Shown piece after piece: positions 34,240 through 42,721 of a stretch of 64,000 bases of DNA. This DNA comes from NCEH01 sp043195195 (lineage in GTDB: Bacteria > Pseudomonadota > Alphaproteobacteria > Rhizobiales > Xanthobacteraceae), in contig NZ_JBAFWT010000027.1 in the NCBI RefSeq assembly GCF_043195195.1, forward strand, positions 14,475 through 78,474, read 5' to 3'. The notes under the pieces were generated by a model. It did not search any database. It had not been told where the DNA came from and saw only the letters and a program-made list of their open reading frames with translations. Numbering within the stretch: the first letter of the stretch is position 1; each line of letters starts with the position of its first letter. Position numbers and translations under genes: made by a program.

Positions 34240-35541
34240 ATGGATTCTCATAAGGGTGATCTGCCCCCGTTGAGTGAGCCGCCCGGCATGTCGCATTATT
34301 CCGTCCTCTCGATCCTCGCCAATGCCTTCAACGGCCAGAAGGGGTGGACCCCGGCATGGCGCGACGCCGTGCCCAAGCCGGCTTATGACGTGATTGTGGT
34401 GGGCGGCGGCGGCCATGGGCTCGCGACCGCCTATTATCTCGCCAAGGAGCACGGCATCCGCAATGTGGCGGTGCTGGAGAAGGGCCATATCGGCTCCGGC
34501 AATGCCGGGCGCAACACCACCATCATCCGCTCCAACTATCTGCTGCCCGGCAATGAACCCTTCTATGAATGGTCAATGAAGCTGTGGGAGGGTCTGGAGC
34601 AGGACGTCAATTACAATGCCATGGTCAGCCAGCGGGGCGTGCTGAACCTCTATCATTCCGACGCCCAGCGCGATGCCTATGCGCGGCGCGGCAATGCCAT
34701 GCGGCTGAATGGGGCGGACAGCGAATTGCTGGACCGCGATCAGGTGCGCGATATGGCACCGTTCCTGGATTTCGACCAGTCGCGCTTTCCCATCCAAGGT
34801 GGCTTGCTGCAAAAGCGTGGCGGCACGGCGCGTCATGACGCGGTCGTGTGGGGCTATGCGCGCGCGGCCAGCAAGCTTGGCGTGGACATTGTTCAAAATT
34901 GCGAAGTCACCGGCTTCATCCGCGTCGGCGACGCCGTGGTGGGCGTCGAGACGACGCGCGGGCCGATCCGCGCCGGCAAGGTGGGACTGGCGGTTGCCGG
35001 CTCCACCTCACGCCTCACCCAATTGCTGGACATGCGCCTGCCGATGGAAAGCCATGTCTTGCAGGCCTTCGTTTCGGAGGGGCTGAAGCCGCTGGTGCCG
35101 GGGGTCATCACCTTCGGCGCCGGACATTTCTACATCAGCCAGTCGGACAAGGGCGGCCTTGTCTTCGGCGGCGACATCGACGGCTATAATTCCTATGCCC
35201 AGCGCGGCAATCTGCCGGTGATCGAGGATGTGTGCGAAGCCGGCATGGCGCTGTTCCCGCGCATCGGTCGCTTACGCATCCTGCGCCATTGGGGCGGCAT
35301 CATGGACATGTCCATGGACGGCTCCCCGATCATCGACAAGACCCATTTGCCCGGCCTCTATCTCAACGCTGGCTGGTGCTATGGCGGCTTCAAGGCAACC
35401 CCGGCCTCGGGCTGGTGCTTTGCCCACACCTTGGCGAAAGACGCACCCCATGCGTTGAACGCCGCCTTCCGCCTAGACCGTTTCCGCACCGGCCATCTCA
35501 TCGACGAAAAGGGGGTCGGCGCCCAGCCGAACCTGCACTGA
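34240..35541 (+). CDS. mgdA: N-methylglutamate dehydrogenase subunit A (sarcosine oxidase beta-like)
   Basis: 433 residues. FAD/DAO-type oxidoreductase: VIVVGGGGHGLATAYYLAKEHG (about 50) is the dinucleotide site, then GRNTTIIRSNYL, a RHDAVVWGYARAA segment (the region where related sarcosine oxidases bind FMN), and GWCYGGFKATPASGW near the C-terminus. It oxidises the secondary amine of N-methylglutamate, regenerating glutamate. Start ATG 34240 has AGGTG 5 nt before it; ATG 34288 is possible. It is followed 1 bp later by mgdB. Confidence 0.87.
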   Translation: MDSHKGDLPPLSEPPGMSHYSVLSILANAFNGQKGWTPAWRDAVPKPAYDVIVVGGGGHGLATAYYLAKEHGIRNVAVLEKGHIGSGNAGRNTTIIRSNYLLPGNEPFYEWSMKLWEGLEQDVNYNAMVSQRGVLNLYHSDAQRDAYARRGNAMRLNGADSELLDRDQVRDMAPFLDFDQSRFPIQGGLLQKRGGTARHDAVVWGYARAASKLGVDIVQNCEVTGFIRVGDAVVGVETTRGPIRAGKVGLAVAGSTSRLTQLLDMRLPMESHVLQAFVSEGLKPLVPGVITFGAGHFYISQSDKGGLVFGGDIDGYNSYAQRGNLPVIEDVCEAGMALFPRIGRLRILRHWGGIMDMSMDGSPIIDKTHLPGLYLNAGWCYGGFKATPASGWCFAHTLAKDAPHALNAAFRLDRFRTGHLIDEKGVGAQPNLH

Positions 35542-35542
35542 C

Positions 35543-35836
35543 ATGCGTATTCCCTGCCCCTATTGCGGCGTGCGCGACGCGCACGAATTCTCCTATCTCG
35601 GGGATGCGACCGTCTCCCGCCCCGCACCCGATGCGCCGGACGCCGAGGAGGCGTTCTTCCAATATGTCTATCTCAGGGACAACCCCGCCGGCCCGCATGA
35701 GGAACTGTGGTATCATGCCGCCGGCTGCCGCCAATGGCTGGTGGTGACGCGCGATACCCGCACCCATGACATCTCCGGTGCCCGCTTCGTCCGCGCGCCG
35801 AAAGCCGACCCGTCTTCGGCCGAGGTGATGCCATGA
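35543..35836 (+). CDS. mgdB: N-methylglutamate dehydrogenase subunit B (sarcosine oxidase delta-like)
   Basis: 97 residues, the small zinc-binding delta subunit: CPYCGVRDAHEF at the N-terminus supplies two cysteines and a His, and GCRQW provides another cysteine. LYHAAG-type HAAGCRQWL and TRDTRTHDI are typical. No known catalysis; needed for assembly in sarcosine oxidase. Overlaps mgdC by 4 bp. Confidence 0.87.
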   Translation: MRIPCPYCGVRDAHEFSYLGDATVSRPAPDAPDAEEAFFQYVYLRDNPAGPHEELWYHAAGCRQWLVVTRDTRTHDISGARFVRAPKADPSSAEVMP

Positions 35837-38796
35837 GCCGCCTGTCCTCTGGCGGCCTTATCGACCGCGCCAAGCCCCTCGCCTTCACCTTTGATGGCAA
35901 AGATTATAAGGGATTTGCGGGCGATACGCTGGCGTCCGCTCTGCTTGCCAATGATGTGCGGCTGGTGGGCCGCTCGTTCAAGTATCATCGTGCGCGCGGC
36001 ATCTATTCGGCCGGCTCCGAAGAACCGAACGCGCTGGTGGAACTGCGCACCGGCGCCCGGCGCGAACCCAACACCCGTGCCACGATGGTGGAGCTTTATG
36101 ACGGGCTCGAAGCCACGAGCCAGAACCGCTGGCCTTCGCTCTCGTTTGACTTGTTAAGCGCAAATCAGCTGTTCTCGCCTTTCCTCGGCGCGGGCTTCTA
36201 CTACAAGACTTTCATGTGGCCGGCAGCGCTTTGGGAAAAGCTCTACGAGCCCGCCATCCGCCGCGCCGCAGGCCTCGGCCGGGCAGCGGAGGAGGCCGAT
36301 CCCGACAGCTATGAGAAGGCGTTCGCCTTTTGCGATGTGCTGGTGATCGGCGGCGGGGCGTCTGGCCTGCTCGCCGCGCTCACCGCGGGGCGTGCCGGGG
36401 CGCGGGTGATCCTGACGGATGAGGATATCCTCCTCGGCGGCCGGCTGAACAGCGAACGCACCGCCATTGATGAAGCCGCCCCAGGCGTCTTCCTGTCCAA
36501 GGCACAAGCAGAACTTGCCGCGCTGCCCAATGTGCGGGTGATGCCGCGCACGACGGTGTTCGGCATTTACGATGGCGGCACCTATGGTGCACTGGAGCGC
36601 GTGGGCGACCATCTGCCCGTGCCCGGGCCGTTCCAGCCACGCCAACGCTATTGGAAGATCATCGCCAAGCGCGCCGTGCTGTGCGCCGGCGCCTTCGATC
36701 GGCCCATCGTGTTCGGCGGAAATGACCGGCCGGGCGTCATGTCGGCGCAGGCGCTTCGGACCTATGCGGTGCGTCATGCGGTATCCCCCGGCGCTAAGGC
36801 CGTGGTGTTCGCCAACAATGACCACGCCTGGAGCGCCGCCTTCGACGCGCACGACGCGGGCGTGAAAGTCTCCACCATCGTGGATGTGCGCGAAATCGTG
36901 TCGGCGGCGCTGGCGCAGGAAGCCAAAACGCGAGGCATCGCCGTCATTGCCGGTGGCGAAGTGATCGCAACTTCGGGCAAGCAGCTCGCCTCCGTCACCG
37001 TGCGCACCAAGACCGGCACGCAGGTTCTGCCGGCGCAAGTGCTCGGCATCTCCGGCGGGGCGACCCCAAATCTCGCGCTCACAAGCTATTTTGGCGGGCG
37101 GCCGAGATATGATGCCACGCTTGCCGCATTCGTGCCGGGCGCGACACCCCCCGGCCTGTCGGTGGCCGGAGCGGCGATGGGGCAATTCTCGCTGGCCCAA
37201 TGCTTCGCCAGCGGAGCGGAACAGGGCGCGGCCGCAGCCCATGACGTCGGCTTCGATATCCCTGCTGCGCCACTGCCCAAGGCGGCTGATACGCCAACCT
37301 CCCTCTCCGCTTTCTGGCATGTGCAGGGGTCAAAGGGGCTGGCGTTCGTGGATTTCCAGAACGACGTCTCGGCGAAAGATGTGGCCATCGCCTATAAGGA
37401 AGGCTTCCGGGCGGTGGAATTGCTGAAGCGCTACACCACGCTCGGCATGGCCACCGACCAAGGCAAATCCTCCAACATGGCCGGCCTCGCCATCATGGCG
37501 GAATTGACCGGCCAGGGCATCGGCGAGACTGGAACCACCATGTTTCGTCCGCCCTTCGCGCCGGTCGCCTTCGGCGCCTTCGCCGGACATCATCGCGAAA
37601 AGGATTTCCGCCCGACGCGGCCCACCCCCACCCATGCCTGGGCGCAGACGCAGGGCGCGGTGTTCGTGGAAACCGGTCTGTGGCTGCGCGCGCAATATTT
37701 CCCCAAGCCCGGCGAAAAGGATTGGCTGGAGACCGTCACCCGCGAGGTGAAGGCGGTGCGCAGCTCGGTCGGCCTGATCGACGTCTCCACCTTCGGGAAG
37801 ATCGATCTCCAGGGGCGGGATGTGGGCGCCTTTCTGGACCGGGTCTATATCAACACCTTCTCCACGCTCGCCATAGGCAAGGCACGCTATGGCGTGATGC
37901 TGCGCGAGGATGGCATCGTCATGGACGACGGCACAACCGCGCGCCTCGCCGACCACCATTATGTGATGACCACCACCACGGCCAATGCCGCCAAGGTGTT
38001 CCAGCATCTGGAATTCTGCCTCCAGGTTCTGTGGCCGGAACTGGACGTGCAGCTTGCTTCCATCTCCGAGCAATGGGCGCAGATCGCCATCGCCGGGCCG
38101 AAATCCCGCGACGTGCTGGCCAAGGTGGTCGATGCGCCGCTGGACGTCTCCAATGCCGGCCTGCCTTTCATGGGCGCGGTGGAGGCAACGGTGATGAAGG
38201 GCGTGCAGGCCCGCATCTTCCGCCTCTCCTTCTCCGGCGAACTCGGCTACGAAATCGCCGTTCCGGCCCGCCAGGGTGAAGCACTGACGCGGGCGCTGAT
38301 GGCGGCTGGGCACTCCTTCGGCATTACCCCTTACGGCACCGAGGCGCTCGGCGTGATGCGCATCGAAAAGGGCCATGTCTCCGGCAACGAATTGACCGGG
38401 CAGACCAGCGCCCGCGACCTTGGTCTTGGCAAGATGGCCTCGACCAAGAAGGATTATATCGGGCGCATCATGGCGGGCCGCAAAGGCTTCACCGATCCCG
38501 ACCGGCCGAGCTTTATTGGCTTCAAGCCGATGGATCGTGCGCATCGCCTGCGGGCCGGCGCCCATTTCCTGCCAATTGGCGCGGCGCCACAGGTGGAGAA
38601 CGACGAGGGCTATATGAGTTCGGTCGCCTATTCGCCCACGCTTGGCCACTGGATCGGCCTCGGCTTCCTGAAAGGCGGCCGGGCGCGGATCGGGCAGAAC
38701 GTGCGCGCCTATGACCCAGTCCGAGGTGGCGACATTGAGGTGGAAGTGTGCGATCCGGGCTTCGTCGATCCGGAAGGGGAGCGGCTGCGTGTCTGA
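35833..38796 (+). CDS. mgdC: N-methylglutamate dehydrogenase subunit C (sarcosine oxidase alpha-like, folate-binding)
   Basis: 987 residues. The N-terminal 90 are the ferredoxin-fold segment of SoxA (YKGFAGDTLASALLAND, YHRARGIYSAGSEEPNAL). Next is a pyridine-nucleotide binding part (VIGGGASGLLAALTAGRAGA), with FGGNDRPGVMSAQAL. The last about 380 residues form a GcvT-like aminomethyltransferase domain (LIDVSTFGKIDLQG, LGYEIAVPARQGEAL, EKGHVSGNELTGQTS) that binds tetrahydrofolate, so the methyl carbon leaves as methylene-tetrahydrofolate. Length matches the family. Overlaps mgdB and mgdD on either side. Confidence 0.88.
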   Translation: MSRLSSGGLIDRAKPLAFTFDGKDYKGFAGDTLASALLANDVRLVGRSFKYHRARGIYSAGSEEPNALVELRTGARREPNTRATMVELYDGLEATSQNRWPSLSFDLLSANQLFSPFLGAGFYYKTFMWPAALWEKLYEPAIRRAAGLGRAAEEADPDSYEKAFAFCDVLVIGGGASGLLAALTAGRAGARVILTDEDILLGGRLNSERTAIDEAAPGVFLSKAQAELAALPNVRVMPRTTVFGIYDGGTYGALERVGDHLPVPGPFQPRQRYWKIIAKRAVLCAGAFDRPIVFGGNDRPGVMSAQALRTYAVRHAVSPGAKAVVFANNDHAWSAAFDAHDAGVKVSTIVDVREIVSAALAQEAKTRGIAVIAGGEVIATSGKQLASVTVRTKTGTQVLPAQVLGISGGATPNLALTSYFGGRPRYDATLAAFVPGATPPGLSVAGAAMGQFSLAQCFASGAEQGAAAAHDVGFDIPAAPLPKAADTPTSLSAFWHVQGSKGLAFVDFQNDVSAKDVAIAYKEGFRAVELLKRYTTLGMATDQGKSSNMAGLAIMAELTGQGIGETGTTMFRPPFAPVAFGAFAGHHREKDFRPTRPTPTHAWAQTQGAVFVETGLWLRAQYFPKPGEKDWLETVTREVKAVRSSVGLIDVSTFGKIDLQGRDVGAFLDRVYINTFSTLAIGKARYGVMLREDGIVMDDGTTARLADHHYVMTTTTANAAKVFQHLEFCLQVLWPELDVQLASISEQWAQIAIAGPKSRDVLAKVVDAPLDVSNAGLPFMGAVEATVMKGVQARIFRLSFSGELGYEIAVPARQGEALTRALMAAGHSFGITPYGTEALGVMRIEKGHVSGNELTGQTSARDLGLGKMASTKKDYIGRIMAGRKGFTDPDRPSFIGFKPMDRAHRLRAGAHFLPIGAAPQVENDEGYMSSVAYSPTLGHWIGLGFLKGGRARIGQNVRAYDPVRGGDIEVEVCDPGFVDPEGERLRV

Positions 38797-39403
38797 GCTT
38801 CTTGCTGAAATTCCCGCAAGCGCCTTCGTGCCCGAAGGGCATTACGGGGCATGTGCCGGCACACCAGGCGTGGAGGCGCGGGTGGTGGACGCCCTCGCCC
38901 TTGCCACGATCGTGGTGCGCAAGGACGCGCGCGTGGCGGCGGCAGAGCTGGCGCAGTCCTCCCTTGGACTAACACTGCCAGCCGGACCGCACACCGCATC
39001 GGTGGATGAGTTGACCCTGATCGGCACAGGTCCCGGGCGGTTTCTCGCCCTGGCTGAAAACACGCCCGGCGCGGCACTCCTCACCCGCCTGGAGGCAGCG
39101 TTCGGCAAGACCGTGGCGCTCACCGACCAGAGCGACGGACAAGTGGTCATTGAACTGACCGGACCGGGTGTGTGCGATGCCCTGGCCAAGCTGGTGCCGC
39201 TCGACCTCGACCCACGCGCCTTCAAGGCCGGCGATGCTGCATCCACGCTGGTGGCGCTGGTTCCGGTCCTGCTGTGGCAGACCAATGCGGCCCCCACCTA
39301 TCGCTTTGCCGTTCCGCGCTCGTTCGCTCCGGCTTTTCTTCGGGCGCTGACCACGGCCGGCGCGGAATTCGGCATTGCGCTCTTAGGCACCGGACGAGGT
39401 TGA
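38789..39403 (+). CDS. mgdD: N-methylglutamate dehydrogenase subunit D (sarcosine oxidase gamma-like)
   Basis: 204 residues from GTG 38789, overlapping mgdC by 8 bp and preceded by GGGGAGCGG; no ATG is suitably placed. It resembles the SoxG gamma subunit in length and in GPGRFLALAENTPG and TDQSDGQVVIELTGPGV, a region related to the GcvT fold. This is the last dehydrogenase subunit, needed for the heterotetramer. Sequence conservation in gamma subunits is low, so the assignment relies partly on position. Confidence 0.82.
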   Translation: MSELLAEIPASAFVPEGHYGACAGTPGVEARVVDALALATIVVRKDARVAAAELAQSSLGLTLPAGPHTASVDELTLIGTGPGRFLALAENTPGAALLTRLEAAFGKTVALTDQSDGQVVIELTGPGVCDALAKLVPLDLDPRAFKAGDAASTLVALVPVLLWQTNAAPTYRFAVPRSFAPAFLRALTTAGAEFGIALLGTGRG

Positions 39404-39471
39404 CGGCGGCGCGCCGCGCGCTTCCCCCCAAAAAAGCCTCCCGCATTTTCCTTTGACGTGATGGATCTGCC

Positions 39472-40341
39472 ATGATCGCGCCTTCCGACCAGTTCGTCCT
39501 CGCCTTCTCCTGCCCCAATCGCCCTGGCATCGTGGCCGGCGTTTCGACCTTCCTGTTCCAGCATGGTTGCAACATCCTGGAAGCTCAGCAGTTTGACGAC
39601 ACCGAAAGCGGCCGCTTCTTCATGCGCGTCGTGTTCAACGTGGTGGAAGGCGACACCACACTTGGCGCCATCCGCAGCCAGTTCGAGGAGGTGGCGCAGC
39701 CGCTGAACCTGCAATGGACGCTGCGTGCCACCAGCGAAAAACGCCGGGTTCTGCTGCTCGCATCCAAGTTCGACCATTGCCTTGCCGATCTGCTTTATCG
39801 CTGGCGCATCGGCGAAATTCTCATGGAGGTGACCGGCATCATCTCCAACCATTCCCGCGAAACCTATGCGCATCTGGATTTCGATGGCATTCCGTTCCAC
39901 CATCTGCCGGTCACCAAGGCGACCAAGCTGGAGCAGGAAACCCAGATTTGGAATCTGTTCCAGTCCAGCCGCTCCGACCTTGCGGTGCTCGCGCGCTATA
40001 TGCAGGTGCTCTCCGACGGGCTTTCGGCCAAGCTGTCCGGGAAGTGCATCAACATCCATCACTCCTTCCTGCCGGGCTTCAAGGGCGCCAAGCCCTATCA
40101 TCAGGCCCATATGCGCGGGGTGAAGCTGATTGGCGCCACCGCCCATTACGTGACATCCGACCTCGATGAAGGCCCGATCATCGAGCAGGATGTGGAACGC
40201 ATCAGCCATCAGGATAGCCCGGAAGATCTGGTGAGGAAGGGCCGCGATATCGAGCGCCGCGTCCTCGCGCGCGCGCTCTCCTGGCACCTGCAGGACCGGG
40301 TGATTCCCAATGGCCACAAGACCGTGGTTTTCCGCGACTGA
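39472..40341 (+). CDS. purU: Formyltetrahydrofolate deformylase
   Basis: 289 residues: an N-terminal ACT domain (FSCPNRPGIVAGVSTFLFQHGCNI) and a formyltransferase-like hydrolase domain with NIHHSFLPGFKGAKPYHQA (Asn and His of the active site) and TSDLDEGPIIEQD (Asp). It hydrolyses 10-formyl-tetrahydrofolate to formate and tetrahydrofolate. Placed 68 bp after mgdD, it could complete the route methylamine to methylene-tetrahydrofolate to formate, and recycle the folate. The cyclohydrolase/dehydrogenase (FolD) step between them is not in the window. Confidence 0.92.
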   Translation: MIAPSDQFVLAFSCPNRPGIVAGVSTFLFQHGCNILEAQQFDDTESGRFFMRVVFNVVEGDTTLGAIRSQFEEVAQPLNLQWTLRATSEKRRVLLLASKFDHCLADLLYRWRIGEILMEVTGIISNHSRETYAHLDFDGIPFHHLPVTKATKLEQETQIWNLFQSSRSDLAVLARYMQVLSDGLSAKLSGKCINIHHSFLPGFKGAKPYHQAHMRGVKLIGATAHYVTSDLDEGPIIEQDVERISHQDSPEDLVRKGRDIERRVLARALSWHLQDRVIPNGHKTVVFRD

Positions 40342-40360
40342 TAGGCTCTGCCCGATGCCG

Positions 40361-40378
40361 GAACGCCGCGCGGCGTTC
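40361..40378 (+). terminator. Perfect 18-bp palindrome after purU, possible terminator
   Basis: GAACGCCGCGCGGCGTTC is its own reverse complement and starts 20 bp after the purU stop. It would form a stable hairpin but has no T run, so termination would be factor-assisted at best. Confidence 0.4.
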
Positions 40379-40413
40379 GCCCAAGATGAACCAGATGGCT
40401 CCTCCGACGTTTA

Positions 40414-40426
40414 TGACCTTAGGTCA
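40414..40426. promoter_or_regulatory. Perfect 13-bp palindrome TGACCT-T-AGGTCA
   Basis: A 6-1-6 dyad ending 20 bp before the start of the small gene at 40447, placed where a repressor would block transcription or between promoter and ribosome-binding site (CTGGAGGAG). Factor unknown. Confidence 0.45.
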
Positions 40427-40446
40427 AACAGCTCTGGAGGAGCCTC

Positions 40447-40653
40447 ATGTCTCGCAGCACAACCCTCACCATGGGCGCGGTAGTCCTGGTTGCAGCACTG
40501 ACCGCGGCGGTGATGTTCTCCGACCGCGGCACACCCGACCCGACCGAAACCGCCCCGGCCAACGTGCCGGCGGCACCGATCGAGCCGGCTCCGCCAACCA
40601 CTTCTCCCGCGGCACCTCCGGGTGTCACGCCGTCCAACCCCGTTCGTCCGTGA
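40447..40653 (+). CDS. Small membrane-anchored Pro-rich protein of unknown function
   Basis: 68 residues, start ATG 40447 behind TGGAGGAGCCTC, an excellent ribosome-binding site. An N-terminal hydrophobic segment (LTMGAVVLVAALTAAVMFS) is followed by a 40-residue Pro/Ala/Thr-rich tail, expected in the periplasm. No cysteine lipobox. No family recognised; proteins of this shape are common lineage-specific hypotheticals. It sits alone between purU and atzF with a palindrome ahead. Confidence 0.65.
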   Translation: MSRSTTLTMGAVVLVAALTAAVMFSDRGTPDPTETAPANVPAAPIEPAPPTTSPAAPPGVTPSNPVRP

Positions 40654-40804
40654 CGTGCATGCAATGCGCGAATAATGGATTATATTTTATGCAAATGCCT
40701 AATTTATAGTCCTAAATAAGCGGTCCTATGAATGCGTGTGTGCTAAGCCGTAACGGGGTTATGGGGACGGGAGACGGCGCAGGACAAGCATTCATGCCGC
40801 CCTG

Positions 40805-40828
40805 CGGCGCGGATTCAATACCGCGCCG
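40805..40828. promoter_or_regulatory. Inverted repeat upstream of the atzF sigma-54-like promoter
   Basis: CGGCGCGG (40805-40812), 8-bp AT-rich spacer, CCGCGCCG (40821-40828): perfect 8-bp arms, ending 12 bp before the -24 element. Candidate operator or an overlapping promoter control site. Confidence 0.45.
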
Positions 40829-40840
40829 TGCATGTTGAAG

Positions 40841-40858
40841 CTGGCCCGGATCCTGCTT
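40841..40858 (+). promoter_or_regulatory. Sigma-54 (-24/-12) promoter of atzF
   Basis: CTGGCCCGGATCCTGCTT matches the sigma-54 consensus TGGCACG-N4-TTGC with exact GG-N10-GC spacing; two non-core mismatches. The -12 element is about 35 bp from the atzF ATG at 40890, giving a short leader. Fits NtrC/RpoN control of nitrogen scavenging. Confidence 0.65.
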
Positions 40859-40889
40859 AACCCCTTGCGAATACGCATTGGAGTTCCGC

Positions 40890-42683
40890 ATGGACACGGT
40901 CGCCACCCTTCTCGCCGCCCACCGCCAGGGAACGCGTACGCCTAGCGACACAGTACGCGAGACTTATGCGCGCATCGCGGCCCATGACGATCCGGCGATG
41001 TTCATCACCCTGCGCTCGGAAGCGGACGTTCTGGCAGAGGCCGCCGCACTTGAATCTACGGGCAACACTGCCCTGCCGCTCTACGGAATCCCGATCGCGG
41101 TAAAGGATAATATCGACGTCGCCGGCCTGCCCACGACGGCGGCCTGCCCGGCTTTCGCCTATCAGCCCAGCGCGAACGCGACCGTCATCGCCCGCCTGAA
41201 GGCGGCGGGCGCACTCATCATTGGCAAGACCAATCTCGACCAGTTCGCCACCGGCCTCGTCGGCACACGCTCGCCCTATGGCATTCCGCGCAATGCCTTC
41301 AAGGCCGATCTGGTGCCCGGCGGCTCGTCCTCCGGCTCGGCCTCGGCGGTGTCCGCCGGCATCGTGCCGTTGGCCCTTGGCACCGACACCGCCGGCTCCG
41401 GCCGCGTGCCGGCCATGCTTCAGAACATCGTCGGTCTGAAGCCGAGCCTCGGCCTCGTGCCCAATACCGGCCTCGTTCCAGCCTGCAGGACGCTGGACGC
41501 CATCTCCATCTTCGCGCTCACCGTGGATGACGCAATGTCGGCGCTTCAGGTGATGGCCGGATTCGATCCCGCCGACGCCTTTTCCCGCGCCCTACCCGTC
41601 GGCCCCTATGCCGCGCCGGCGGCACCGGTGCTCGGCATCTTGCCGCCGGACCAGCGCGAATTCTTCGGCGATTCCGATGCGGCCGCGGCTTATGAGGGCG
41701 CTCTCGACCGCCTCAAGGCACAGGGTGCAACGCTGGTGGAATTCGACTATGCGCCCTTCGCGGAGACCGCCCGGCTGCTGTACGAAGGGCCTTGGGTCAC
41801 CGAGCGCTGGATCGTCGCGGAAAAGCTGCTCACCACCGATCCCGAGGCGGTGCATCCGGTGACGCGCACCATCACGGAAGCGGGCGCCCAGCCAAGCGCC
41901 GCCGACCTGTTCCGCGCCCTGTATCGGCTTCAGGAATTGAAGGCCAAGGTGAAGCCCGTGCTCGCATCGCTCGATGCCATCGTGCTGCCCACCGCGCCCA
42001 CCGCCTATACGTTGGAAGCCGTGCTCGCGGACAATATCCGCCTCAACTCGCGCAATGGCACTTACACCAATTTCGTCAACCTGCTGGATATGTGCGGCAC
42101 CGCCGTTCCCGCCGCCATCGCCGCTAGCGGCGTGCCGTATGGCATCACGCTTCTGGCGCCTGCGGGTGCCGATGCCAAGCTTGCCGCCATCGCCCGCGCC
42201 TTCGCAGCCTCCACCGGGCTGCCACTTGGCGCAACCGGTAAAACCGCCCCGCAGGCACCGCCCCTCGCTCCAGCGCCGGACACCGGGCGGCTCGACATTT
42301 GCGTATTCGGCGCCCACCTCTCCGGCATGGGCCTCAACGGCGAACTGGTCGCCCTCGGCGCCCGGCTGGTCGGGGAAGTGGAGACAGCCCCGCTCTATCG
42401 CATGTCACTGTTGGCCGGCAGCGTGACGCGGCCTGGGGTGACGCGGATCGGCGAAGGCGGGGCGGCGCTGAGCGGAGAGGTCTGGTCATTACCGTTCGAG
42501 GGAGTCGGGCGGCTGCTGGCGCAAATCCCCGCCCCGCTGGGCCTTGGCAGCGTGACGCTCGCCGATGGGAGCAGCGTCGCCGGGTTTCTCGCTGAAGCGG
42601 CGGGCGTGGAAGGCTGCGCTGATATCACTGATTTCGGCGGGTTCCGCGCCTATATGGAGAGCCTTGCTGCAAAATCCGCCTGA
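40890..42683 (+). CDS. atzF: Allophanate hydrolase
   Basis: 597 residues from ATG 40890 with GGAG 6 nt upstream (a TTG at 40878 is in frame). N-terminal amidase-signature domain: lysine in IAVKDNIDVAG, cis-serine in PGGSSSGSAS and nucleophile in GTDTAGSGRVPA, the complete Ser-Ser-Lys triad. The last about 150 residues (DICVFGAHLSGMGLNGEL, YRMSLLAGSVTRPGV) are the C-terminal allophanate-hydrolase domain that decarboxylates the intermediate. Product: ammonium and carbon dioxide from allophanate. No urea carboxylase or urease gene adjoins; the AtzE/G/H genes facing it fit an allophanate supply from carboxybiuret-like compounds. Confidence 0.9.
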   Translation: MDTVATLLAAHRQGTRTPSDTVRETYARIAAHDDPAMFITLRSEADVLAEAAALESTGNTALPLYGIPIAVKDNIDVAGLPTTAACPAFAYQPSANATVIARLKAAGALIIGKTNLDQFATGLVGTRSPYGIPRNAFKADLVPGGSSSGSASAVSAGIVPLALGTDTAGSGRVPAMLQNIVGLKPSLGLVPNTGLVPACRTLDAISIFALTVDDAMSALQVMAGFDPADAFSRALPVGPYAAPAAPVLGILPPDQREFFGDSDAAAAYEGALDRLKAQGATLVEFDYAPFAETARLLYEGPWVTERWIVAEKLLTTDPEAVHPVTRTITEAGAQPSAADLFRALYRLQELKAKVKPVLASLDAIVLPTAPTAYTLEAVLADNIRLNSRNGTYTNFVNLLDMCGTAVPAAIAASGVPYGITLLAPAGADAKLAAIARAFAASTGLPLGATGKTAPQAPPLAPAPDTGRLDICVFGAHLSGMGLNGELVALGARLVGEVETAPLYRMSLLAGSVTRPGVTRIGEGGAALSGEVWSLPFEGVGRLLAQIPAPLGLGSVTLADGSSVAGFLAEAAGVEGCADITDFGGFRAYMESLAAKSA

Positions 42684-42691
42684 GGCCCAAG

Positions 42692-42717
42692 GCCTCGCCC
42701 CGATCCGGGGGCGAGGC
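42692..42717. terminator. GC-rich hairpin shared by convergent atzF and gntR
   Basis: GCCTCGCCCC (42692-42701) and GGGGCGAGGC (42708-42717), 6-nt loop, in the 38-bp gap between the two convergent stops. No T run on either side, so its strength is uncertain. Confidence 0.5.
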
Positions 42718-42721
42718 GGTC

